A stretch of DNA of 64,000 nt, taken from Fidelibacterota bacterium (GTDB taxonomy: Bacteria; Fidelibacterota; UBA8477; JABMPR01). Made by a program: the position numbers and the translations under genes. Shown piece by piece: positions 16,777 to 24,955 of the stretch (its first letter is position 1; each line of letters opens with the position of its first letter). The DNA is taken from the NCBI GenBank assembly GCA_021734255.1, contig JAIPJM010000006.1, positions 1-64,000 of the forward strand. Direction: 5' to 3'. The notes beneath the pieces are model-generated. The model was not told where the DNA came from. It searched no databases and worked only from the letters and a program-made list of their open reading frames with translations.

Positions 16777-17811
16777 CTATACCCGCACCGTTTTGTGAAA
16801 TTGCGCTTTCTCGTCTTCACGGATCAAGTCATTGATTATATCAACCATTGAAATGTCAGCAGGGCAGAATGCCGTACACCTCCCACAACCTACACACCAG
16901 GGGAGGCCTTCTTCATCAGTGATATATTTAAATTTTCGATAGAGACGATGGCGGGTACGGTTAAGCGTATGCTCCCTGAAATTCTCACCACCAGCCACTT
17001 CGGCAAAGGTGCTGAGCATACAACTGTCCCAGCTCCGTCGACGCATACCGTCTTCCGCAGTAACCTCAACCTGATCATTCACATCGAAGCAAAAACAGGT
17101 CGGGCAGGTCAGATTACAGGAACCACAACCGACACACCTCTCTGCCACTTCAGCCCAAACCTTTGAATGGTAGGCATACTGGAAAACGCGAGGAAGTCTA
17201 TTGTAGTGATATCTAATTTTCTTGTTGAATTCCCGTCCCTCGACATGAATCGGTTCTGCCTGTATAAGCTTGTCAAATCCCTTGAGTAGATCTTTTCCTT
17301 TATCCGAGATTATATACAGTTGATAATCATCGCTCACCTTGTTCAGGTATAGATCAAAACCTTCCATCTCCTCTATACTGATCCCGACACTTTCTGAAAA
17401 GTGGTACTCATCAGGTGAAAAAGAGACGCCGATAAATCGTGATTTCTTTCGTCTATTGAAATAATTCGATTCTGCTTTTCCGGAAAGCATGCTGTGGTCT
17501 AAGCGCAGTATGGATTGCATCTCGTAGCTGTGGATCCCAAAGTAGACAGCGGGTTTTATCGGAACCTCAGTGGGTTTGTAGCTCATATCCTTGAGCGAAA
17601 AGTCCATGAGTTTTTCCGTCGGTGGTAAAAAACACTTTTTTAGAGGTAAAAGGGTCCGGTTGTATTCCAGAACGACCTTCTCACTGTCTTTCACAGGCTC
17701 AAATGAATAGGAGACATCTCCTTTTCTATGGGGCGCGATAACCTCCCCATAAGCTCCCAGATGATCGATGAGAGCAGGAACGTCAGATTGTTTGAGAGAA
17801 TAACACTCCAT
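16777..17811 (-). CDS. hydB: Group 3b hydrogenase iron-sulfur (beta) subunit
   Basis: 344 residues. Two ferredoxin-like clusters lie in the C-terminal half: CVGCGSCNLTCPTCFCFDV and, about 75 residues on, CVGCGRCTAFCPADISM. The N-terminal 200 residues resemble the anaerobic sulfite reductase A / HydB family (YFGIHSYEMQSI...DGVS-like region). It is the first gene of the operon, preceded by an AAGGAAG ribosome site and the AT-rich promoter region. Confidence 0.94.
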   Translation of the reverse strand: MECYSLKQSDVPALIDHLGAYGEVIAPHRKGDVSYSFEPVKDSEKVVLEYNRTLLPLKKCFLPPTEKLMDFSLKDMSYKPTEVPIKPAVYFGIHSYEMQSILRLDHSMLSGKAESNYFNRRKKSRFIGVSFSPDEYHFSESVGISIEEMEGFDLYLNKVSDDYQLYIISDKGKDLLKGFDKLIQAEPIHVEGREFNKKIRYHYNRLPRVFQYAYHSKVWAEVAERCVGCGSCNLTCPTCFCFDVNDQVEVTAEDGMRRRSWDSCMLSTFAEVAGGENFREHTLNRTRHRLYRKFKYITDEEGLPWCVGCGRCTAFCPADISMVDIINDLIREDEKAQFHKTVRV

Positions 17812-18060
17812 AATGACTTCCTTGCATATGCTTTCGGTTACAAATTGTCTTTGAATTCATCACCCCCAAGATTGCAAAGCACATGCCATACTGGGACTTT
17901 CTAACTAACAATATTTCACAATAACAAACATGCTTGACTCATGCATTATCATACAATAATCAAGATTGATATATAACAATACCTGCTTAATACAGTATAT
18001 GTAATCCGCTGGTATTTAGCTGATTACCTCAGCTGGTCGGCGATTGTGTTTTTACTCTGA
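17812..18060 (-). promoter_or_regulatory. AT-rich upstream region of the hydrogenase operon
   Basis: About 250 non-coding bases between hydB and the LON gene. The minus strand is strongly AT-rich, with TTGTTATATATC, the short palindrome ATCAATCTTGAT and a TATGATAAT that could serve as -10. The stretch TTATTGTGAAATATTGTTAG repeats TATTGT and has one Rex-like half (TTGTGAA) but lacks the second half. It probably holds the hydBGDA promoter; no regulator can be named. Confidence 0.35.
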
Positions 18061-18726
18061 TCAGTTCAGGGAAATATCGTCTGAGATCTTTGGGTCGACC
18101 CGCTTCAGAAGCTCGATGGTCTCGATCTGATCATCGATGTACCAAAGGGTCTGGTTGGCCCGTTCCCTGATGGAGTCCATTGCCAGGAGTTTATAGTGCT
18201 GATGATACTTCAGGGGAAGTGTGCGAGCGATCAAATTCACGATAGCGACAAAGGAGTCCTCGTTCCCCAGGATGGGACTAAAATCAAGTTCCTCCGGCGA
18301 ATATTCCATAAGATAGTTTAATCTCAGTAACAGGTCCTCACGTTCGTCACCAAAATCTTCCATCAAATCGGATTCCAGGAGTTTTTCCATCTCAACAACC
18401 CGGTATGGATTATCCTGGACAGCTTTTCCCAGACCGACTCGGAACAAGCCTTCGAGAACAATATTGTATTTGCCCCCATCCAGTTCTTCGAATGATTTGA
18501 TCTTACCCAGACAGGCTACAGGATAGACTTCAGGCGCTCCGTAATAATCTGCTTCATAACCTGGCTTTAGAGTCGCCATAGCCAGCAATCCATCCCCATC
18601 CAGGACACTCTTGATCATTTCCACATAGCGAGGTTCAAAGATATGATAACTGGCCGTCGTCTCCGGAAAGAGGTTCACACTTGGTAGCGGAAAGATGGGA
18701 GCAAAAATGGTATCCTTGGTATTCAC
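18061..18726 (-). CDS. LON substrate-binding domain protein
   Basis: 221 residues, only the N-terminal (LAN) domain of Lon protease, without ATPase or peptidase. It begins with the family pattern IFPLPSVNLFPETTASYHIFEPRY and has the mid-domain LGKIKSFEELDGGKYNIVLEG. Such stand-alone proteins are common in bacteria and of unknown function. It is the last gene of a five-gene minus-strand operon and starts immediately after the cupin stop. Confidence 0.9.
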   Translation of the reverse strand: MNTKDTIFAPIFPLPSVNLFPETTASYHIFEPRYVEMIKSVLDGDGLLAMATLKPGYEADYYGAPEVYPVACLGKIKSFEELDGGKYNIVLEGLFRVGLGKAVQDNPYRVVEMEKLLESDLMEDFGDEREDLLLRLNYLMEYSPEELDFSPILGNEDSFVAIVNLIARTLPLKYHQHYKLLAMDSIRERANQTLWYIDDQIETIELLKRVDPKISDDISLN

Positions 18727-19059
18727 TTATAAATTTACTCCAGGAGGTGCCATAAATTTGAGTACACTCAATTGAGAATCACTTTCATTGATAATACCCG
18801 AACTTACACCTGGCTCAACAAGTACAGTGGTGTTTCTTGTCAGAACGAGCACTTCATCTCCTACCTCAAAAACACCTTCACCTGAAAGCACAAAGTATAC
18901 GATATCGGATAAGGGCTCCACTTGCGGGGAGAGATACTGATGAGGGTTCAAGGAGAGTGCCTCCATCTGCAGCTGATCACTTGTAAAGACATCATTCACC
19001 TGCGCCTCATCTTCTGAGAAGTGAGCAACCTGATTTAAATATTTAACTAGATTATCCAT
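18727..19059 (-). CDS. Small cupin-domain protein
   Basis: 110 residues. A single double-stranded beta-helix: LSPQVEPLSDIVYFVLSGEGVFEVGDEVLVLTRNTTVLVEPG. The classic cupin metal histidines are not evident: the first motif would need HxH, and here LSPQVEP replaces it. It may therefore bind a ligand without a metal. It overlaps the end of elbB by 8 bases. Confidence 0.8.
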   Translation of the reverse strand: MDNLVKYLNQVAHFSEDEAQVNDVFTSDQLQMEALSLNPHQYLSPQVEPLSDIVYFVLSGEGVFEVGDEVLVLTRNTTVLVEPGVSSGIINESDSQLSVLKFMAPPGVNL

Positions 19060-19711
19060 CGATCATCCCTATTACTTCATTAACCAGTTTCTCTATACCC
19101 GTGGCTACGTCACCAATGCGGGCATCCAGCATATATGCCGGTGTGGAAACAAGCTTTCTCTGTTTGTCAACAACGTGATCGACCACCGGACACTCAACAT
19201 GAACGCCCCCCATCTCAGTGATGGCCGCGGCAGTATCTTTATCAGAACCGATCGTCAATTGGGCATCAGGTCCATAAATATGAGGTATCATTGCTGGTGC
19301 AATGCACACAAACCCCATGGGGCGACCTAATGTTGCAAAGGCCTGAGTAAATGCCAGGACGTCTTTCTGCACAGTTGATGCTGCACCCAGGGTGGCAAAG
19401 TTCGATAAATTCTTGGCCGCACCAAACCCTCCCGGTAAAATGACAGCGTCAAAATCAGCAGGATCGGCCTCGGCTATGTTTATGATTTTCATTCTCGCGA
19501 TCCTGGCAGCTTCTGAAAGTACATTTCTGGATTCACCTTCACTCACCTCACCAGTCACGTGATCAACCACGTGCATCTGAGGAATATCAGGAGCCATACA
19601 TTGGTATTGGACACCTGCTCTGTCCAGGGTCAGCAGAGTAATCACACTCTCCTGAATCTCGGCCCCATCCAGAAAACCTGATCCTGATAGAATAACGGCT
19701 ACCTTTTTCAT
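19052..19711 (-). CDS. elbB: ElbB-like DJ-1/PfpI-family glyoxalase
   Basis: 219 residues, closely matching E. coli ElbB along its length: VILSGSGFLDGAEIQES at the start, VILPGGFGAAKNLSNF in the middle, the nucleophile elbow GFVCIAPAM, and CPVVDHVVD with STPAYML near the end. ElbB belongs to the amidotransferase-like superfamily, is reported to have glyoxalase activity, and was linked to early isoprenoid synthesis. It lies 15 bases after the Rieske gene. Confidence 0.93.
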   Translation of the reverse strand: MKKVAVILSGSGFLDGAEIQESVITLLTLDRAGVQYQCMAPDIPQMHVVDHVTGEVSEGESRNVLSEAARIARMKIINIAEADPADFDAVILPGGFGAAKNLSNFATLGAASTVQKDVLAFTQAFATLGRPMGFVCIAPAMIPHIYGPDAQLTIGSDKDTAAAITEMGGVHVECPVVDHVVDKQRKLVSTPAYMLDARIGDVATGIEKLVNEVIGMIDG

Positions 19712-19726
19712 CTTGTACCTCCCCTG

Positions 19727-20083
19727 TTACCACTGATATGAAGATGTGTCAAAATTCTCGTCCGATCTCGCAACTTCTGGTTTTACCCAGATCTCATCAC
19801 CCCTGACCTCAACTGGATAGTTGTCAAGCGAGGTCCAGCTGGGCTTGATGCCTGCTCCTGTCGAAATCCTGTATTTCCAGTCATGCCTGGGACATCGGAC
19901 AATATCACCAGAGATCACACAATGCTCAAGTTTGAAGGCATTATGCTTGCAATGTCCGGAGTGTGCGATGAATCCATTACTGGTATTGAATATGGCGATC
20001 TCTACGCCATTAAGATTCACATTTTTTGCTTCATTTTTTGGAATGTCCTGGGTTGAACAGGCCAACATAAATCCGTCGTTCAT
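19727..20083 (-). CDS. Rieske [2Fe-2S] ferredoxin-like protein
   Basis: 118 residues from the ATG at 20083, which overlaps the Nudix stop as ATGA and has GGGAGAG upstream. The Rieske motif is C45-x-H47 (HCKH) and C64-x2-H67 (CPRHDW), 16 residues apart, as in small soluble Rieske ferredoxins. No signal peptide or oxygenase domain. It probably carries electrons in the cytoplasm; the partner is unknown. Confidence 0.9.
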   Translation of the reverse strand: MNDGFMLACSTQDIPKNEAKNVNLNGVEIAIFNTSNGFIAHSGHCKHNAFKLEHCVISGDIVRCPRHDWKYRISTGAGIKPSWTSLDNYPVEVRGDEIWVKPEVARSDENFDTSSYQW

Positions 20084-20643
20084 TCTCTCCCTTCCCATTC
20101 CCCCTTCACTAATTTCTCAGCCCAGAATAGACCAACCATCGTCTTGGCATCGCTGATCTCTCCAGCACGAACCATTTCCAGAGCCTCACTCAACGGCACC
20201 TCAATGATCTCTAAAAATTCATCTTCATCCCGGTTGATACCCTGAAACGAAAGATCCCGTGCTGAATAGAGTGCCATCTGTTCATCTGCAAACCCGATGG
20301 CCGGGTAAAGATAATTTAGAAACTCCCACTTTTCAGCAACATACCCCGTTTCTTCAAGCAGCTCCCGCTTGCCTGTCATCAGATGCTCTTCTCCCGGGTC
20401 CAGTTTCCCAGCTGGTAACTCAATAAATATCTGATCAGGCATATAACGGTACTGCCGTTCCATGATCAGTGTCTTCTCATCCAGGAAGGGAATGATAACG
20501 ACTGCACCAGGATGAAGGATGCCTTCCCGGGTGGTCAGGTGACCATTGGGTAGTTCGGCTTCATCTCGAACCACATGAAGAAGACGCCCTTTGAATACCG
20601 TTTCACGGGATAATCGCTTTTCTGTGAGATTTAAATTTTTCAT
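20080..20643 (-). CDS. nudF: ADP-ribose pyrophosphatase, Nudix family
   Basis: 187 residues. The Nudix box is complete: G79-x5-E85-x7-R93-E94, then E97-E98 and G100. The N-terminal beta domain with GAVVIIPFLD and QYRYMPDQIFIELPAG matches ADP-ribose/GDP-mannose pyrophosphatases. It hydrolyses ADP-ribose or related nucleotide sugars. It is the first gene of the Nudix-Rieske-ElbB-cupin-LON operon, whose genes overlap or nearly touch. Confidence 0.93.
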   Translation of the reverse strand: MKNLNLTEKRLSRETVFKGRLLHVVRDEAELPNGHLTTREGILHPGAVVIIPFLDEKTLIMERQYRYMPDQIFIELPAGKLDPGEEHLMTGKRELLEETGYVAEKWEFLNYLYPAIGFADEQMALYSARDLSFQGINRDEDEFLEIIEVPLSEALEMVRAGEISDAKTMVGLFWAEKLVKGEWEGRE

Positions 20644-20712
20644 CGTGACATAATAAGGGATTAATTGAGTAAAGTGGCAATAGAAAGCTGATCAGGTCTC
20701 AGAATGGGTGTC

Positions 20713-21552
20713 TCACGACCTCAATTTATGTGCCAGTGTTTTTACCAGCAATTCTGAATCATCAGACATCACACCTTTGATCATCGGGTCTGCGGCAAAG
20801 GCTCGCATTTTTGATTCATCATCCACGACCCACACATGCATGGGGATATTTTTTACCCGAGACCAAAAACGGACGCCCCAATTCAGGTCTTCTTCAAATG
20901 GGTGAAAAATGTCAGGATGGGAAAGATGGACACCCAAAGGATGCCTCAATGACAACAAACTGGGGTTATACCAAAGCAGGGCCGTGAAAATTGATGGATC
21001 AGACATTTTGACGCGCCAGATATTCAGGGGATTGAAAGAAGACAGGATAACTCTATCCCGGAGGTGATTCTCTTGTATGAATCGCACAAGCTCAAGCTCT
21101 GTTCGCTGCTCTGAGAAGAACGAAAAATTCTTGATCTCAAAATTGAAGATCACATCCTCTGGGAGGCTGTCCACAACCTCCTTTAAGGTGGGGATGATAT
21201 CAGAGCGGTCGATCCATTTCGCAGCGGCGTTAAGCGCCCTCAGCTCTTCTAGGGTCTTTTCCGCAACACGCCCCTCCCCATTTGTGGTTCTTTCAAGTGT
21301 ATCATCATGGAATACAATCAGGTGCCCATCGATGGTTCGATACACATCCAACTCAATGGCATTACAACCATCCTCGATCGCTTTCTTGAAAGATGCCATC
21401 GTATTCTCCGGTTCATGAACAGGTGATCCACGATGGCCAAACAAGAGGTAGGAATGATTTTTATATAATACGGCTGTATCCAGGGGTTCCCAGATGAAGA
21501 AATGATAGAGCAGCACTGCCGCTACCGATAGAAATAACAACAGAATCAGCAT
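20713..21552 (-). CDS. Membrane-anchored glycerophosphodiester phosphodiesterase
   Basis: 279 residues. One N-terminal membrane segment (about 1-20) is followed by a GDPD TIM barrel with H40-R41-G, E48, N50-T51, E67, D69 and H82 (FGHRG, HEPENTMASF, IELDV, VFHDD). It cleaves glycerophosphodiesters to glycerol-3-phosphate plus an alcohol at the membrane. It ends 69 bases upstream of the Nudix start on the same strand, so it may be co-transcribed. Confidence 0.92.
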   Translation of the reverse strand: MLILLLFLSVAAVLLYHFFIWEPLDTAVLYKNHSYLLFGHRGSPVHEPENTMASFKKAIEDGCNAIELDVYRTIDGHLIVFHDDTLERTTNGEGRVAEKTLEELRALNAAAKWIDRSDIIPTLKEVVDSLPEDVIFNFEIKNFSFFSEQRTELELVRFIQENHLRDRVILSSFNPLNIWRVKMSDPSIFTALLWYNPSLLSLRHPLGVHLSHPDIFHPFEEDLNWGVRFWSRVKNIPMHVWVVDDESKMRAFAADPMIKGVMSDDSELLVKTLAHKLRS

Positions 21553-21612
21553 ACCTGAGATCCAGTTGACCTACTGACCGTATTATTCCTGCGAAAGCGT
21601 CCTATATGCATA

Positions 21613-24036
21613 TTAAGGTTTCATGACAAGGTGTCGATACCCTGAGTTTTTGATCGTGGTCTCATCTGTAGGGAAGGTGCGATATTTCCCGGTGTTATAC
21701 AGCTCAGCCTGATCCCGGTAATGTTCAGAGGATGGCTTCCCAGACTGTCCTGTCGGCAGGATGGTCCTGGACCCATTTTCAAAATCGGCAAAATCATAAA
21801 TATGGCGCACGGATGGCCCCAATACGATCTCAAATGGCTCTGTCATTCGATATTGCATGGCATTTACAGTTGTCTCCGAGCCTGGTGTTTCGAAGGGACC
21901 AACATTCAGCTTGAGCAATTGTTCCAAAGCACTGACCTTGGCCATGGGATGTTTATGGGTCAGGGTGTGCAGTTTACCCCAGCGCCACTGCTGGGGATCA
22001 TCACCCAGTTTAGTTTCCAACTCTGCTACAGCTTCAGAAAATGATCGTTGGGCGATCAAGGCCGGTGTCTCTCTTACTTCCGCGGTGGAGATATCATCGA
22101 ACCATTCAGATTTTGGTACATGTTCCAGTAAGAAGATGGCATTTCTGTTTGCCAGGCTATTCAACTTGAAAAAGCCCTTTTTGAACTCTGGCCCCAGCAG
22201 ATCCATTTCATCTCCGTACAGGTTGTTGGCAAATCTTAACCACATGGTGTTGAACACTGAAGCGGCTACGCTATTCACCGTTAAGCGATAATCCCAGGTA
22301 CTGAGTGCTTCATATGCAGCCTTTTGATTGGGTGTACTCATTTCCATATCTACTAGCAGATCCAGAAAGTGTGGAGTTAGATCTCTGGCGTGGTCTGATA
22401 AGACATCATTCTGAATCACTTGCATGTCTTTGACAGAGTATTTCCGCTCATCATCAGAAAGCATTTCCACGATGCGAGCGGCCCGTGCCGGAGGTTCCCA
22501 GTAAGCACTGATGTAATACGGAAATTCATCGCCAATTGTGCGATTATTGGCAGTTACTATATGCTGCTGCTCGGGATTATACATGAATGGCATCTTCTCG
22601 AAAGGGACGAACCCCTGCCAGTCCCAGGCTGGATCATCACCAGGCAATGGCACCAGACCGGCTCCCTGTGCCCGGATGGGTATCGCGACGGCAGGTCTCC
22701 ACCCAATATTTCCTTCCCTATCTGCATAGATCATATTCTGACCAGGCACCCAGAAATGTTTGACAGCATCTGAAAACTCCTCCCAGTTGCTTGCAGTATT
22801 CAATCCGAAGAATGCGTCCAGTTCAGTCGTATTGTAGTTACCTACCCACGACATAGAAACCGGAGGTGATTCATTTTTGTTGAGAATACCATGAACCTCA
22901 TTGATAATCGGTCCGTGATGGGTCTCCCTCACTCTGAAATGAACAGGAGGTTCCCCTTTCACATTGATGACTTCCTCGTGTATGGTCATGTCCTTCCACT
23001 CACCGCCGAAGAAGTATTGATCAGGGTGATCTTCATCCGTTACTTCCATGTAAAAATCAGTGTCATCCATCATTACATTGGTGAATCCCCAGGCAATATT
23101 CTGATTCTGCCCCAGAACAACGAGCGGAACGCCAGCCAGGGTCACACCGGCAACATCGAATCTGCCACCAACCAGATGCATCTCATACCAAACTGGAGGC
23201 TGTGAAAAGCCCAGGTGGGGATCATTGCATAATATGGGCTCGCCAGTGTCTGTCATTTCACCACTCAGCACCCAACTGTTGCTCCCGATATTGGATCCAA
23301 TTGCCCCTGTGATCTCACGTACGCGTTGATCACTCCTCATGATCTGTTCGGCAACGTCACTAAAGTGCTTTGGAATTTGAGGTACGATGTAAGGTTTGGT
23401 ATCCGGATAAACAGGATAGAGCTCTCTTGCTTTTCGTTCTCCCAGCTTATCGAGCACACCACCGAAGACTACTTCTGGCATCCAAGCCAGGCATAGGTCA
23501 TGGGCCATCAATCGTGCGTAACCGATGATGTGCTCCAGTCTCCATTTCAATGGCTCATAACCAGCTACTTTAAATTCAACCGGAAGATCATCCATATGTT
23601 CATCGATATAGGCATTAATCCCCTCCACACTTCTACTCAAGAGGAGTCTGTTCTCCTCTGACATGGATGCCACAATGTTTTCAGCAGCCCTGTAAAACCC
23701 CCAGACCCGAAGATACTTATCGTCTTCAATCAGATCCGACCCAAAGGCTTCGGATAACCTTCCTTCCACCGCTCTGGCAACAACATCCATCTTATACAGA
23801 CGTTCTGAAGCCTGAAGATATCCGGTAACAAAAAACAGGTCTTCCTCGGTTTCTGCATAAACATGGGGCACACCAAAATCATCGGTGTACACATGCACAG
23901 GAGCAGAGAGTTGAGACATGGTCAATTCACCTTCGTACACATCCGTTGGACCTTTTAAGTACAAAAATTTCAACCACACAAAACTGAGGATAATAAGTAT
24001 GACGATTACACCGATGACAGACCTTAATGTTTTCAT
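21613..24036 (-). CDS. Penicillin acylase-family N-terminal nucleophile hydrolase
   Basis: 807 residues. An N-terminal membrane anchor or uncleaved signal (about 7-27) is followed by the alpha chain, a linker, and the autoprocessing site GSNSWVLSG, where S252 becomes the N-terminal nucleophile of the beta chain. ILCNDPHLGF and GVTLAGVPLVVLGQNQNIAWGF follow, as in the family. Substrates include acylated beta-lactams, acyl-homoserine lactones and peptides and cannot be told from sequence. Probably periplasmic. The gene is followed, 60 bases on, by the GDPD gene. Confidence 0.92.
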   Translation of the reverse strand: MKTLRSVIGVIVILIILSFVWLKFLYLKGPTDVYEGELTMSQLSAPVHVYTDDFGVPHVYAETEEDLFFVTGYLQASERLYKMDVVARAVEGRLSEAFGSDLIEDDKYLRVWGFYRAAENIVASMSEENRLLLSRSVEGINAYIDEHMDDLPVEFKVAGYEPLKWRLEHIIGYARLMAHDLCLAWMPEVVFGGVLDKLGERKARELYPVYPDTKPYIVPQIPKHFSDVAEQIMRSDQRVREITGAIGSNIGSNSWVLSGEMTDTGEPILCNDPHLGFSQPPVWYEMHLVGGRFDVAGVTLAGVPLVVLGQNQNIAWGFTNVMMDDTDFYMEVTDEDHPDQYFFGGEWKDMTIHEEVINVKGEPPVHFRVRETHHGPIINEVHGILNKNESPPVSMSWVGNYNTTELDAFFGLNTASNWEEFSDAVKHFWVPGQNMIYADREGNIGWRPAVAIPIRAQGAGLVPLPGDDPAWDWQGFVPFEKMPFMYNPEQQHIVTANNRTIGDEFPYYISAYWEPPARAARIVEMLSDDERKYSVKDMQVIQNDVLSDHARDLTPHFLDLLVDMEMSTPNQKAAYEALSTWDYRLTVNSVAASVFNTMWLRFANNLYGDEMDLLGPEFKKGFFKLNSLANRNAIFLLEHVPKSEWFDDISTAEVRETPALIAQRSFSEAVAELETKLGDDPQQWRWGKLHTLTHKHPMAKVSALEQLLKLNVGPFETPGSETTVNAMQYRMTEPFEIVLGPSVRHIYDFADFENGSRTILPTGQSGKPSSEHYRDQAELYNTGKYRTFPTDETTIKNSGYRHLVMKP

Positions 24037-24165
24037 CTTTCCAGCTCCTGTTTTTGTTATGCTAAAATGTAGTTTCTCAGAATTCCATTTCCATTAGATA
24101 TTGGGGTTTCCAGCCAAATTTGTTCTGCCCAATAGGATTGTTGAAGCTTCAAATTATATTGAATC

Positions 24166-24912
24166 ATGATCATGAAGAAGGTACAACTCCTCTATGTGGA
24201 TATGGATGGGTTCTTCCAGTCAATGGATTCTGAACCGGTTTTATCCGTTCATAGTATCCGAAAGCGCACAAAATATATGCGAGCGCTTTTGAAGATCAAT
24301 CGGGAGGTTGCACAACAATCACTGGTCATTCTCAAGAATATCAGTCGCATCCTATCTCCTTACCGGGATGCTCAGGTCATGGTGGAGACCTTCCGTCAGT
24401 TTTCAATTTCCAAGACCCACCGAAATGATCCGGTTGTGGAGGAGTTTCTGCTGAACAACCCATTTTACGAAGATCCCCGACCAGATATGTTCGAACAAGA
24501 CACCCTTGCGGGCCTCATGAAACAATTGGCGATCGAGATCAATACACTTACACCTGAAATAGATGATACTCAATTTTCCACATGGCTTGATGCAGGTCAA
24601 TCGCGTGCCTCTAAACACTTCAATCAAGTGCAGTCTGCTTCTGGTAGTGAGACCGTGCATGCCTGGAGAAAAAAGACGAAGCAGGCGTGGTACCTTCTAC
24701 GCTATAAGCATGGAGAGGAAATATCAGATCCGGACCATGTCATCATGAAATATGATGAGCTTGGGAAGTTGCTAGGTGATGTGCATGATTTGGACATGTT
24801 GTTAGAATTCATACTCTCCTACTTCAAAAAGTACCCCTCCCAGCCCATGCTTCAATATCGAAATGAAATTCTGGCACATGCTCTTGATAGGGGCCGGGAT
24901 ATATTTTCCTGA
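24166..24912 (+). CDS. CHAD-domain protein
   Basis: 248 residues, helical and rich in conserved His, Arg and Lys, in two halves that each carry the CHAD pattern: VHSIRKRTKYMRALLKI early, and VHAWRKKTKQAWYLLRY...LGKLLGDVHDLDMLLEF late. CHAD domains bind polyphosphate. No CYTH triphosphatase domain is fused. It stands alone, divergent from the acylase and convergent with addAB. It could start at either of two ATGs two codons apart. Confidence 0.88.
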   Translation: MIMKKVQLLYVDMDGFFQSMDSEPVLSVHSIRKRTKYMRALLKINREVAQQSLVILKNISRILSPYRDAQVMVETFRQFSISKTHRNDPVVEEFLLNNPFYEDPRPDMFEQDTLAGLMKQLAIEINTLTPEIDDTQFSTWLDAGQSRASKHFNQVQSASGSETVHAWRKKTKQAWYLLRYKHGEEISDPDHVIMKYDELGKLLGDVHDLDMLLEFILSYFKKYPSQPMLQYRNEILAHALDRGRDIFS

Positions 24913-24955
24913 ATACCATCCTGCTGCCATTTACATGGTTCTGAAATAATAAGTA

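Noticed and set aside
17900-18000. Rex or FNR operator upstream of the hydrogenase operon
   Set aside because: Only one good Rex half-site (TTGTGAA) is present, and the ATCAA/TTGAT palindrome has the wrong order and spacing for FNR.
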